Part shown: positions 30,240 to 38,585 of the stretch, piece by piece
Position numbering within the stretch: the first letter of the stretch is position 1
How the letters are laid out: the number at the start of each line of letters is the position of its first letter
From: Citrobacter sp. On2M
GTDB lineage: Bacteria > Pseudomonadota > Gammaproteobacteria > Enterobacterales > Enterobacteriaceae
DNA: 64,000 nt
Direction: 5' to 3'
Assembly: GCF_018035235.1 (NCBI RefSeq)
Contig: NZ_WPCV01000002.1
Coordinates: forward strand, 1,054,001-1,118,000
Notes under the pieces: model-generated
The model's database searches: none
The model's input: the letters and a program-made list of their open reading frames with translations, nothing else
What the model was told of the DNA's origin: nothing
Program-made: the position numbers and the translations under genes

Positions 30240-31177
30240 TGAGCAGACGTGTTGCTACTATCACCCTCAACCCGGCATACGACCTGGTGGGTTTCTGCCC
30301 GGAAATTGAACGCGGTGAAGTGAACCTGGTTAAAACAACCGGTCTGCACGCGGCAGGGAAAGGGATTAACGTCGCTAAAGTTCTGAAAGATTTAGGTATT
30401 GATGTCACGGTAGGCGGTTTCCTGGGTAAAGACAACCAGGATGGTTTCCAGCAGTTGTTTAGCGAGCTGGGCATTGCCAACCGTTTTCAGGTTGTACAAG
30501 GGCGTACCCGTATCAACGTCAAGCTGACCGAAAAAGACGGCGAAGTGACCGATTTCAATTTCTCCGGCTTTGACGTCACCCCGGCTGACTGGGAACGGTT
30601 TGTGAATGACTCCCTGAGCTGGCTGGGCCAGTTCGACATGGTGTGCGTCAGCGGCAGTTTGCCGACTGGCGTGAGCCCGGAAGCCTTCACCGACTGGATG
30701 ACTCGCCTGCGCACTCAGTGTCCTTGCATTATCTTTGATAGTAGTCGTGAAGCGCTGGTGGCGGGTCTGAAAGCAGCACCGTGGCTGGTGAAACCAAACC
30801 GTCGGGAGCTGGAAATCTGGGCGGGCCGTAAGCTACCGGAAATGAAAGATGTGATTGAAGCGGCGCATGCGCTGCGCGAGCAGGGGATTGCTCACGTGGT
30901 GATTTCACTTGGCGCAGAAGGTGCGCTGTGGGTTAACGCTTCAGGTGAATGGATTGCTAAACCACCGTCAGTTGACGTGGTTAGCACCGTAGGCGCGGGC
31001 GATTCAATGGTTGGCGGTCTGATTTACGGGCTGCTGATGCGTGAGTCCAGCGAACATACCCTGCGTCTGGCGACAGCTGTTGCCGCCCTGGCGGTAAGCC
31101 AAAGCAATGTGGGCATTACCGATCGTCCTCAGTTGGCCGCAATGATGGCGCGTGTCGACTTAAAACCGTTTAACTGA
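30239..31177 (+). CDS. fruK: FruK, 1-phosphofructokinase
   Basis: A 312-residue PfkB-family kinase that converts fructose 1-phosphate to fructose 1,6-bisphosphate. The N-terminal TITLNPAYD, the substrate-site GKGINVAKVL, and the C-terminal PfkB signature with catalytic Asp (STVGAGDSMVGG) are present. It sits between fruB (one-base overlap) and fruA (16-base gap). Confidence 0.97.
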   Translation: MSRRVATITLNPAYDLVGFCPEIERGEVNLVKTTGLHAAGKGINVAKVLKDLGIDVTVGGFLGKDNQDGFQQLFSELGIANRFQVVQGRTRINVKLTEKDGEVTDFNFSGFDVTPADWERFVNDSLSWLGQFDMVCVSGSLPTGVSPEAFTDWMTRLRTQCPCIIFDSSREALVAGLKAAPWLVKPNRRELEIWAGRKLPEMKDVIEAAHALREQGIAHVVISLGAEGALWVNASGEWIAKPPSVDVVSTVGAGDSMVGGLIYGLLMRESSEHTLRLATAVAALAVSQSNVGITDRPQLAAMMARVDLKPFN

Positions 31178-31193
31178 CAGCAGGAGAGGCATA

Positions 31194-32882
31194 ATGAAAA
31201 CGCTGCTGATTATTGACGCTAATCTCGGCCAGGCTCGCGCTTACATGGCGAAAACCCTGCTTGGAGCGGCGGCGCAGAAAGCACATCTTGAAATTATTGA
31301 TAATCCGAATGATGCAGAACTGGCAATTGTTCTGGGCGACACGCTTCCTGCCGACAGTTCGCTGAACGGCAAAAAAGTCTGGCTGGGCGATATAGGTCGT
31401 GCAGTTGCGCATCCTGAACTGTTCCTCAGCGAAGCAAAAGGTCATGCAAAACCATACAGCGCTCCGGTTGCAACAGCGCCTGTGACCAGTAGTGGTCCAA
31501 AACGCGTTGTGGCGGTGACGGCTTGTCCGACCGGCGTTGCGCATACGTTTATGGCTGCTGAAGCTATTGAAACAGAAGCGAAAAAACGTGGCTGGTGGGT
31601 GAAGGTTGAAACCCGTGGTTCTGTTGGCGCAGGCAATGCTATTACGCCGGAAGAGGTGGCTCAGGCGGACCTGGTGATTGTGGCGGCTGACATTGAAGTT
31701 GATCTGGCGAAGTTTGCCGGGAAACCAATGTACCGTACGTCTACTGGTCTCGCACTGAAGAAAACCAAGCAGGAGCTGGACAAAGCGCTGGAAGAAGCAA
31801 CGCCGTATCAGCCAACCGGCAAAGCGCAGACTTCAGCAACCGAAGGTAAGAAAGAGAGTGCGGGTGCATATCGTCACCTGCTGACGGGCGTGTCCTATAT
31901 GCTGCCGATGGTGGTTGCTGGCGGTCTGTGTATTGCACTCTCATTCGCTTTTGGCATTGAAGCATTTAAAGAGCAGGGTACGCTGGCGGCGGCATTGATG
32001 CAGATTGGCGGTGGTTCAGCCTTTGCGTTGATGGTGCCGGTTCTGGCGGGTTATATCGCGTTTTCCATCGCTGACCGTCCGGGTCTGACGCCGGGTCTTA
32101 TCGGCGGTATGCTGGCGGTGAGTACGGGGTCCGGCTTTATTGGCGGGATTATTGCCGGTTTCCTTGCGGGTTATGTGGCAAAACTCATCAGTACGAAGCT
32201 GAAACTCCCACAGAGTATGGAAGCGCTGAAACCGATCCTGATCATTCCGCTGCTTTCAAGTCTGGTGGTGGGCCTGGCCATGATCTACCTGATCGGTAAA
32301 CCAGTAGCCGGTATTCTGGAAGGTCTGACCCACTGGCTGCAAACCATGGGCACAGCGAATGCGGTACTGCTTGGGGCAATTCTTGGCGGCATGATGTGTA
32401 CCGACATGGGCGGTCCGGTTAACAAAGCGGCGTATGCTTTCGGTGTGGGTCTGCTCAGTACGCAAACCTATGCGCCGATGGCTGCCATCATGGCGGCAGG
32501 TATGGTGCCTCCGTTGGCGCTGGGTCTGGCAACGCTGGTTGCGCGTCGTAAGTTCGACAAAGCGCAGCAGGAAGGCGGTAAAGCAGCGCTGGTGCTGGGC
32601 CTGTGCTTTATCACCGAAGGGGCTATCCCATTCGCTGCCCGTGACCCGATGCGTGTTCTGCCTTGCTGTATCGTGGGCGGCGCGATTACCGGTGCTATCT
32701 CGATGGCGGTAGGTGCGAAGCTGATGGCACCGCACGGTGGTCTGTTCGTGCTGTTGATTCCTGGCGCAATTACACCGGTACTGGGATACCTGCTGGCCAT
32801 TATCGCCGGTACGCTGGTAGCCGGGCTTTCCTACGCGGTACTGAAACGCCCGGAAGCAGAGGTTGTGGCAAAAGCGGCATGA
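31194..32882 (+). CDS. fruA: FruA, fructose PTS EIIB'BC permease
   Basis: A 562-residue inner-membrane permease that imports fructose and phosphorylates it at C1. It has an N-terminal inactive EIIB' domain (1-100), an EIIB domain with the phosphocysteine in TACPTGVAHTF (C111), and an EIIC membrane domain from about residue 230 with ~9 helices and GGPVNKAAYAF. Length equals that of the E. coli protein. A strong terminator follows. Confidence 0.97.
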   Translation: MKTLLIIDANLGQARAYMAKTLLGAAAQKAHLEIIDNPNDAELAIVLGDTLPADSSLNGKKVWLGDIGRAVAHPELFLSEAKGHAKPYSAPVATAPVTSSGPKRVVAVTACPTGVAHTFMAAEAIETEAKKRGWWVKVETRGSVGAGNAITPEEVAQADLVIVAADIEVDLAKFAGKPMYRTSTGLALKKTKQELDKALEEATPYQPTGKAQTSATEGKKESAGAYRHLLTGVSYMLPMVVAGGLCIALSFAFGIEAFKEQGTLAAALMQIGGGSAFALMVPVLAGYIAFSIADRPGLTPGLIGGMLAVSTGSGFIGGIIAGFLAGYVAKLISTKLKLPQSMEALKPILIIPLLSSLVVGLAMIYLIGKPVAGILEGLTHWLQTMGTANAVLLGAILGGMMCTDMGGPVNKAAYAFGVGLLSTQTYAPMAAIMAAGMVPPLALGLATLVARRKFDKAQQEGGKAALVLGLCFITEGAIPFAARDPMRVLPCCIVGGAITGAISMAVGAKLMAPHGGLFVLLIPGAITPVLGYLLAIIAGTLVAGLSYAVLKRPEAEVVAKAA

Positions 32883-32898
32883 TTGAATGCTGATATCG

Positions 32899-32928
32899 GG
32901 GGCAGAGATTTCTCTGCCCCTTTTTTTT
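32899..32928 (+). terminator. Intrinsic terminator of fruBKA
   Basis: A ten-pair perfect stem (GGGGCAGAGA / TCTCTGCCCC) with a TT loop is followed by eight Ts, 17 bases after the fruA stop. Confidence 0.95.
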
Positions 32929-32964
32929 ATCTATTAACCGCCGCCCGGAGAGGTGTAAAACGGT

Positions 32965-34263
32965 TCAGGCAATCATTGGCGCGATGATAAAACCAAAGGC
33001 AACGCCTGCGATGATCCCACCCAGTCCTGGCAGCATAAACGGATGGTTTAAGACATACTTACCCACGCGCGTTGTCCCGGTGGTGTCGAACTCCATTGCT
33101 GCCAGCGAAGTGGGATACGTGGGTAGAACAAATACCCCGGTTACTGCCACATAGGAAGCCAGAATCGCCCAGGTGGGTACACCGAGCGCAACGGCAAGCG
33201 GGATAATCAGCGGCGTGGTGGCTCCCTGCGAATAGAGAAGCGCGCAGGTACCAAACAGCACCAGAGCCAATAGCATCGGATAAGCCCGTAGAATGTCGCC
33301 CGCGATATCCTTTATCCCTGTTAAGTGGGCGTCAATGAAGGTTGTGCCCAGCGTAACAATCCCCAGAATCACCGCCAACGAACTCATTCCCGCACGGAAC
33401 GTGGATGTCAGGACAATGGCGTCAGTTGATGTTTTGCATAACACCACCATCAGACACGCGGCAGCCAGCATGCAGATAATGATAATGTCCCTTGTATTCA
33501 TTGGGTTACCTGCATCGAATCCAGGGCGTAGTTGAGGGCATGCGGCAAGAATAACGATGACGACCGTTGCCAACATAAACAGGGCTACTGACAGTCTGGC
33601 ACCCGGCGTAGTGCTGTTTTGCCCTTCGTATTTACGCACCAACCCTTTTTGCAGACGTTCCAGATAGACTTCATCATCCTGTAGTTCACATCCCTGACGG
33701 GAAGCGATAAACGCTGCGACCATCGCGGCGACAAACGAGGCTGGCAGACACACCGCCATGACCTGGATAAAGCTGATACCGTTGCCTTCCATTATGGTCA
33801 GCATAGCCGCCATTGCGGCACTGATCGGCGAGCCGGATATTGCCACCTGAGAGGCCACGACGGATCCTGCGAGGGTACGAGAAGGGCGGATACCTGATTC
33901 TTTGGCAACTTCGGCAATCACCGGTAAAGTGGAAAAGACAATGAATCCTGTTCCCGCCATAATGGTCATTGACCAGGTGATAATTGGCGCAATTATATTG
34001 ATATATTTAGGGTTGCGACGCATAAAATTGCCGGCGACACGAACCAGATAATCCATACCACCGGCGGCTTGTAGTGCAGAGGCAGCCACTACCACCGTCA
34101 TAATAATGAGAATCACGTCAACGGGTGGCGAACCAATTTGTAACCCAAATCCCAGTGTTAAAATAGCCAGCCCCAATCCACCACATAAACCAATACCAAT
34201 ACCGCCGAGGCGGATACCAAAAAATATTGCGCCCAACACTACGATAATTTCCAGCCAAATCAT
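32965..34263 (-). CDS. DcuA/DcuB-family C4-dicarboxylate carrier
   Basis: A 432-residue inner-membrane transporter of the anaerobic C4-dicarboxylate (Dcu) family, which takes up or exchanges aspartate, fumarate, malate and succinate. Family stretches include RLGGIGIG near the N-terminus, FMRRNPKYINIIAPI, TLPVIAEVAKE, SPISAAMAAM, and the C-terminal FVLPTYPTSLAAMEFDTTGTTRVGKYVLNHPF. It differs clearly from E. coli DcuA as I recall it, so it is likely a specialised paralogue. It lies 76 bases downstream of an aspartate racemase gene in the same direction, and a C4 amino acid such as D- or L-aspartate is the likely cargo. Confidence 0.85.
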   Translation of the reverse strand: MIWLEIIVVLGAIFFGIRLGGIGIGLCGGLGLAILTLGFGLQIGSPPVDVILIIMTVVVAASALQAAGGMDYLVRVAGNFMRRNPKYINIIAPIITWSMTIMAGTGFIVFSTLPVIAEVAKESGIRPSRTLAGSVVASQVAISGSPISAAMAAMLTIMEGNGISFIQVMAVCLPASFVAAMVAAFIASRQGCELQDDEVYLERLQKGLVRKYEGQNSTTPGARLSVALFMLATVVIVILAACPQLRPGFDAGNPMNTRDIIIICMLAAACLMVVLCKTSTDAIVLTSTFRAGMSSLAVILGIVTLGTTFIDAHLTGIKDIAGDILRAYPMLLALVLFGTCALLYSQGATTPLIIPLAVALGVPTWAILASYVAVTGVFVLPTYPTSLAAMEFDTTGTTRVGKYVLNHPFMLPGLGGIIAGVAFGFIIAPMIA

Positions 34264-34339
34264 AATGGCCTCCGCCAGAGAGTGATTCGTTATTAATGTG
34301 AGTGTTTATTTGATGCGATAATTAACCTGAATTTTATTT

Positions 34340-35059
34340 TCATTGCGCTAAAAGATGATTTTTTCCAACGCGTTTCTCGTACCATTTAATACCGGCGCGA
34401 ACCAACGAACCGGTTGAATCAATATATTTTTCGGGTGACATTTTGACTGCCTCAGCAAGAATGACGGGAACTTCAGTACATCCCAGCACGATGACCTGTG
34501 CGCCGCGTGAGAAGAGTGCTTCTGCCTGTTCATTCATCAGCGTTTGCGCCCGCTTAACCTCACCGGCTTTTAAGCAATAGATACTTTCCATCACCTTTTC
34601 CTGACTGGCCGAGTCAGGGCTGACGCAGGTTAACCCAAGAGATTCTATGCCCTTTTGATAGAGACCCATGTACAATGTGGCGTTGGTAGCGAGTAATCCG
34701 ATACGCGATTTTCCACAGTTCCTGACCTCGTTGATAGTCGTTTCAACAATGCTCAGCAGCTCTGTGTGACAGCACTTTTTTAATTCGTCAAACCAAAAGT
34801 GGGCGGTATTACAGGGGATCACAATACATTCGGCACCAGCATCTTCAAGTTTATGCATATAATCGCGCATTGCCGGGAGTGGGGAATTACCATGATGCAT
34901 TAACGCGTCGGTTCGGTCAGGAATATCTGGAATAGAGGAAATAATTAATGGGATATGTTCCTGGTCACGTTGTGCTACGGTAAAGGTGACAAACTTATTA
35001 AACAGATCGACGGTTGCAGCTGGTCCCATACCACCCAGTACGCCAATTAAACCTTTCAC
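34340..35059 (-). CDS. Aspartate racemase-family protein
   Basis: A 239-residue PLP-independent Asp/Glu racemase. The N-terminal IGVLGGMGPAATVDLF and the two catalytic cysteines, in VIPCNTAHFWFDEL and VIVLGCTEVPVIL, define the family. It would interconvert L- and D-aspartate. The frame is open 20 codons upstream, but GTG at 35059, preceded by GAGG at a normal distance, gives the family N-terminus; the start is therefore moderately sure. It is cotranscribed with the Dcu-like carrier and divergent from a HypT-like LysR gene, suggesting aspartate catabolism under that regulator. Confidence 0.87.
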   Translation of the reverse strand: MKGLIGVLGGMGPAATVDLFNKFVTFTVAQRDQEHIPLIISSIPDIPDRTDALMHHGNSPLPAMRDYMHKLEDAGAECIVIPCNTAHFWFDELKKCCHTELLSIVETTINEVRNCGKSRIGLLATNATLYMGLYQKGIESLGLTCVSPDSASQEKVMESIYCLKAGEVKRAQTLMNEQAEALFSRGAQVIVLGCTEVPVILAEAVKMSPEKYIDSTGSLVRAGIKWYEKRVGKNHLLAQ

Positions 35060-35411
35060 GATATATACCTCGACTGACCGATAATTAATATTCAGATCTG
35101 GATTGTGTCTGCTGATCATGTTTAACAGCAGTGAGACGCGAGGAGAAATGCAATAATGTTGGGTTCAATGCAAAAACTGCATAGCTGCGGTTTCTTTTGC
35201 ATTCTCGGTAGGCCAGTATTTAGCCAGAGACCTGACGTTCCAGCGCGGCTAAGCGGTCGTAGCCGTTGAGCAAAGGAACCTGTTAATGTTAAAAACGAAC
35301 GTTTGATGCAAAAAACAAATCATCAGGTGTTGATGATGAATATCATCTGCGGAAATATTCAGGCATGATGTTTCAGGTTAATCGGCATATTTCAAAATCC
35401 GTGTGATACGC
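35060..35411. other. 352-base divergent control region, racemase / LysR gene
   Basis: The element ATGCAA(AA) recurs here: at 35148-35153, 35168-35175, inverted at 35195-35202, and 35306-35313. The second and third form an inverted repeat of eight bases with a 19-base spacer. These are candidate binding sites for the divergent LysR-type regulator. No gene is supported in the gap. Confidence 0.6.
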
Positions 35412-36323
35412 ATGAAAAATATTGAGACAAAATGGTTATATGACTTTCTGACGCTGGAAGCGTGCCGTCATTTTTCCCAGGCGGCTGAGGAACGCAACAT
35501 TTCCCAACCAGCATTTAGCCGACGGATCAAAGCACTCGAATCCGCCGTAGGCGTGTTACTTTTTGATCGTACAACGAGCCCCCTGCAACTCACGGAGGAG
35601 GGCAAGCTATTCCATTCGCAAACCCGTAGCCTGCTGCAACAGCTGGAATGTAATCTGGATGAGCTAAGTGGCCACAACTTGCTTGGGGTACCCAATATTA
35701 AAATTGCGGCGGCACATTCTCTGTCGCTGACGATGTTGCCCAGATTAGTGCACGCAATGGCAGCCTGGGGTGAGGAATTTGTCTGGCACGTCGAAGCTAT
35801 CGATGTTGTTCAGGCGGTGAATACTCTGCGCGAGGGGAAAAGTGATTTTATTATCTCTTTTCGGGATGAAGACTTAATGCAGTCACCATTCTGCGGCTTG
35901 AAGGTTTTTGAGTCTGAGCTGTATCCCGTCTGTGCGGCTGGTGCGCAGGGAAAACCGTTGTTTGATCTCTATCAGCCGCAGGCGCCAATTTTGAACTATA
36001 CCAGCACATCCTACATGGGGAGACTGGTAAACCGCCATTTGGCAGAAGTAGGCGGTATTTCAGCACGAACGCTGTTTATGTCTTCGATGAGTGAGTTATT
36101 GAAAAATATGGCCTTGGATGGGCATGGTATCGCCTGGTTACCGGCGTGGACTATCGTAAACGAACTGCGCGATAAGCGGCTGGTTTGCCTGCAGACACCG
36201 GAACTGATGGTGCCTATTCAGGCCTATATTTACCGGATGGACACTCGCCTGAATAAAACGGCTGAGCACTTTTGGCGGATTTTGTACAACCATATGCCAG
36301 AGGATCTGGTTTCGCTTAGTTGA
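35412..36323 (+). CDS. HypT/YjiE-like LysR-family regulator
   Basis: A 303-residue LysR-type regulator. An N-terminal winged HTH (FSQAAEERNISQPAFSRRIKALE) precedes a substrate-binding-like effector domain. The sequence MKNIETKWLYDFLTLEACRHFSQ closely resembles E. coli HypT (YjiE), the hypochlorite-responsive regulator activated by oxidation of three methionines. Met116, Met202 (YMGRL) and Met226 (SSMSELL) appear to occupy those positions. GTG at 35403 is an in-frame alternative start, but ATG 35412 fits the family N-terminus better. It is divergent from the racemase-Dcu genes. A hairpin (36325-36347) follows. Confidence 0.85.
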   Translation: MKNIETKWLYDFLTLEACRHFSQAAEERNISQPAFSRRIKALESAVGVLLFDRTTSPLQLTEEGKLFHSQTRSLLQQLECNLDELSGHNLLGVPNIKIAAAHSLSLTMLPRLVHAMAAWGEEFVWHVEAIDVVQAVNTLREGKSDFIISFRDEDLMQSPFCGLKVFESELYPVCAAGAQGKPLFDLYQPQAPILNYTSTSYMGRLVNRHLAEVGGISARTLFMSSMSELLKNMALDGHGIAWLPAWTIVNELRDKRLVCLQTPELMVPIQAYIYRMDTRLNKTAEHFWRILYNHMPEDLVSLS

Positions 36324-36448
36324 TACGCGCCAGTTCCTCTGGCGTGTCTGAAAATCTCCGGTTATGACCAAGGATACCTTTTAATTTGATCAATTTGTGT
36401 ACTACCTCTCATTTCCTCTCTCCCTGATAAACTGTATCTATAAAAAAT

Positions 36449-36464
36449 TGTGATTCTGTTCATA
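36449..36464. promoter_or_regulatory. CRP-like site upstream of psuK
   Basis: TGTGA-N6-TCATA matches nine of the ten core CRP positions (TGTGA-N6-TCACA). It lies about 160 bases before the psuK ATG, upstream of the tandem ATGAACATGTG repeats. Confidence 0.55.
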
Positions 36465-36518
36465 TCTATCGACTTTATAGCTTGTGGATAGATTTACTTT
36501 GTCAAAAACACGCTTACT

Positions 36519-36547
36519 ATGAACATGTGTTTGATGATGAACATGTG
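36519..36547. promoter_or_regulatory. Tandem 11-bp direct repeat upstream of psuK
   Basis: ATGAACATGTG occurs at 36519-36529 and 36537-36547, start-to-start spacing 18 bases. Each copy contains the palindrome ACATGT. Two identical copies so close to a promoter suggest an operator for a factor binding on nearly the same helix face. Confidence 0.6.
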
Positions 36548-36624
36548 CTCTAATAACCTAATGTGTGGCGTTGGTTATTTTTAACGAACTCATTTGTGGC
36601 AAGTTAATTGCCAGGGGACGTGCT

Positions 36625-37566
36625 ATGCGTGAAAAGGAATACATCGTAACGATTGGCTCAGCCAATATGGATGTTGCTGGGTATTCGCATGCTTCACTAA
36701 ATTATGCGGATTCTAACCCAGGTAAAATTAAATTCACCCCCGGCGGCGTAGGACGCAATATTGCTCATAATCTCGCGCTGCTGGGTAAAAATTCGTGGTT
36801 GCTAACAGCGGTTGGTAACGATTTTTATGGTCAATCATTGTTGGCACAAACCAATCAATCTGGAGTACATGTTGATAAGTGTCTTATCGTTCCCGGAGAA
36901 AATACATCAAGTTATTTATCGTTGCTTGATAACACCGGTGAAATGTTAGTTGCTATTAATGATATGAGTATTACAGAACATATTTCAGCAGAATTTTTAT
37001 CGCAGCATTTTGATTTTATTCGGCAGGCAAAAGTCATTATCGCCGATTGCAATATCAATGAAGACGCTCTGGCATGGGTACTGGAAAATGCCGGAGATGT
37101 TCCGGTGTTTGTTGACCCGGTATCGGCCTGGAAGTGTGTGAAAATTCGCAGGCGTCTTGCAAAAATTCACACCCTCAAACCAAATCGCCTTGAAGCCGAA
37201 ACGCTTAGCGGTATTGCGCTTTCCGGGCGCGATGACGTTGGAAAAGTCGCTGCGTGGTTTCATGATCGTGGCTTAAACCGGCTGGTGCTTAGCATGGGGG
37301 GCGACGGTGTTTATTACAGCGATATTACGGGGAGTTGCGGTTGGTCGCTCCCCATTAAAACTCGCGTCATTAATGTTACAGGGGCTGGCGATGCGATGAT
37401 GGCTGGACTGGCTTCCTGCTGGGTAGATGGTATGCCCTTTATTGATTCGGTCCGATTTGCGCAGGCGTGTTCATCAATGGCATTAGCCTGTGAATATACC
37501 AATAACCCTGATTTGTCTGTTGCGAATGTTAGCTTAATAGTGGAGAACACAGAATGTCTGAATTAA
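36625..37566 (+). CDS. psuK: Pseudouridine kinase PsuK
   Basis: A 313-residue PfkB-family kinase that phosphorylates pseudouridine to pseudouridine 5'-phosphate. It begins MREKEYIVTIGSANMDVAGYS and carries the PfkB C-terminal signature NVTGAGDAMMAG. The frame extends 20 codons upstream, but ATG 36625 follows AGGGGAC and matches E. coli PsuK. It overlaps psuG by 13 bases, so the two are coupled. Confidence 0.95.
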   Translation: MREKEYIVTIGSANMDVAGYSHASLNYADSNPGKIKFTPGGVGRNIAHNLALLGKNSWLLTAVGNDFYGQSLLAQTNQSGVHVDKCLIVPGENTSSYLSLLDNTGEMLVAINDMSITEHISAEFLSQHFDFIRQAKVIIADCNINEDALAWVLENAGDVPVFVDPVSAWKCVKIRRRLAKIHTLKPNRLEAETLSGIALSGRDDVGKVAAWFHDRGLNRLVLSMGGDGVYYSDITGSCGWSLPIKTRVINVTGAGDAMMAGLASCWVDGMPFIDSVRFAQACSSMALACEYTNNPDLSVANVSLIVENTECLN

Positions 37567-38489
37567 CTCTTTCCTCTGAATTATTACAAATATCACCAGA
37601 AGTTCAGCAAGCATTAAACAGTAAAAAACCGATTGTTGCGCTTGAATCAACCATTATTTCTCATGGTATGCCATTTCCGCAGAATGCTCAGACAGCGATT
37701 GAAGTAGAAGAAACTATTCGTAAGCACGGCGCTGTTCCTGCGACCATTGCCATTATCGGCGGAATAATGAAAGTAGGTTTAAGTAAAGATGAAATTGAGT
37801 TGCTTGGACGAGAAGGACATAATGTTACTAAAGTCAGCCGTCGTGATTTGCCATTTGTGGTCGCGGCAGGGAAAAATGGTGCCACCACCGTTGCCTCTAC
37901 GATGATTATTGCCGCGTTGGCCGGAATTAAAGTATTTGCGACCGGGGGAATTGGCGGCGTTCATCGTGGTGCTGAACATACGTTTGATATTTCCGCAGAT
38001 CTACAGGAACTGGCACATACCAATGTCACGGTAATTTGTGCCGGGGCGAAATCTATTTTGGATCTCGGTTTAACGACTGAATATTTAGAAACCTTTGGCG
38101 TACCGTTAATTGGTTATCAGACAACATCGCTCCCGGCATTTTTCTGTCGTACCAGTCCTTTTGAAGTCAGTATCCGTCTGGACAGCGCGAAAGAGATTGC
38201 CCGCGCCATGGCGGTGAAATGGCAAACGGGTCTCAATGGAGGCCTGGTTGTCGCCAATCCAATCCCGGAGCAGTTTGCTATGGCCGAAGAGAAAATTAAT
38301 GCGGCTATCGATCGGGCGGTAAAAGAAGCGGAAGAGCAGGGCGTCGTGGGTAAAGAAAGTACGCCGTTCCTGTTGGCGCGAGTTGCGGAGCTGACCGGCG
38401 GCGACAGTCTGAAATCAAATATTCAGCTGGTGTTCAACAACGCAGTGCTGGCCTGTGAAATTGCGAAGGAGTATCAACGCCTCGCCTGA
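37554..38489 (+). CDS. psuG: Pseudouridine-5'-phosphate glycosidase PsuG
   Basis: A 311-residue enzyme that splits pseudouridine 5'-phosphate to uracil and ribose 5-phosphate. Family stretches are VALESTIISHGMPFPQN, AGKNGATTVASTM and ATGGIGGVHRGAEHTFDISADL; the catalytic lysine is expected in VICAGAKSILDL. The start lies within the last codons of psuK. The transporter gene follows after 96 bases. Confidence 0.96.
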   Translation: MSELTLSSELLQISPEVQQALNSKKPIVALESTIISHGMPFPQNAQTAIEVEETIRKHGAVPATIAIIGGIMKVGLSKDEIELLGREGHNVTKVSRRDLPFVVAAGKNGATTVASTMIIAALAGIKVFATGGIGGVHRGAEHTFDISADLQELAHTNVTVICAGAKSILDLGLTTEYLETFGVPLIGYQTTSLPAFFCRTSPFEVSIRLDSAKEIARAMAVKWQTGLNGGLVVANPIPEQFAMAEEKINAAIDRAVKEAEEQGVVGKESTPFLLARVAELTGGDSLKSNIQLVFNNAVLACEIAKEYQRLA

Positions 38490-38585
38490 CAGAATTTCCC
38501 GGGCAGAATGCGGTCGCCCGCGAATATCAAACCTACCAAAACCTGGCGATAACGCTGGGTTTCCTGGCATGAAGGGAATTTCATT

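Larger units (their letters stand above)
36324..36624. other. 301-base intergenic region upstream of psuK
   Basis: It opens with a nine-pair hairpin (36325-36333 / 36339-36347) after the LysR gene, then an AT-rich stretch with a CRP-like box and a tandem repeat, both listed separately. No gene is supported; this is the psu operon promoter region. Confidence 0.65.
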
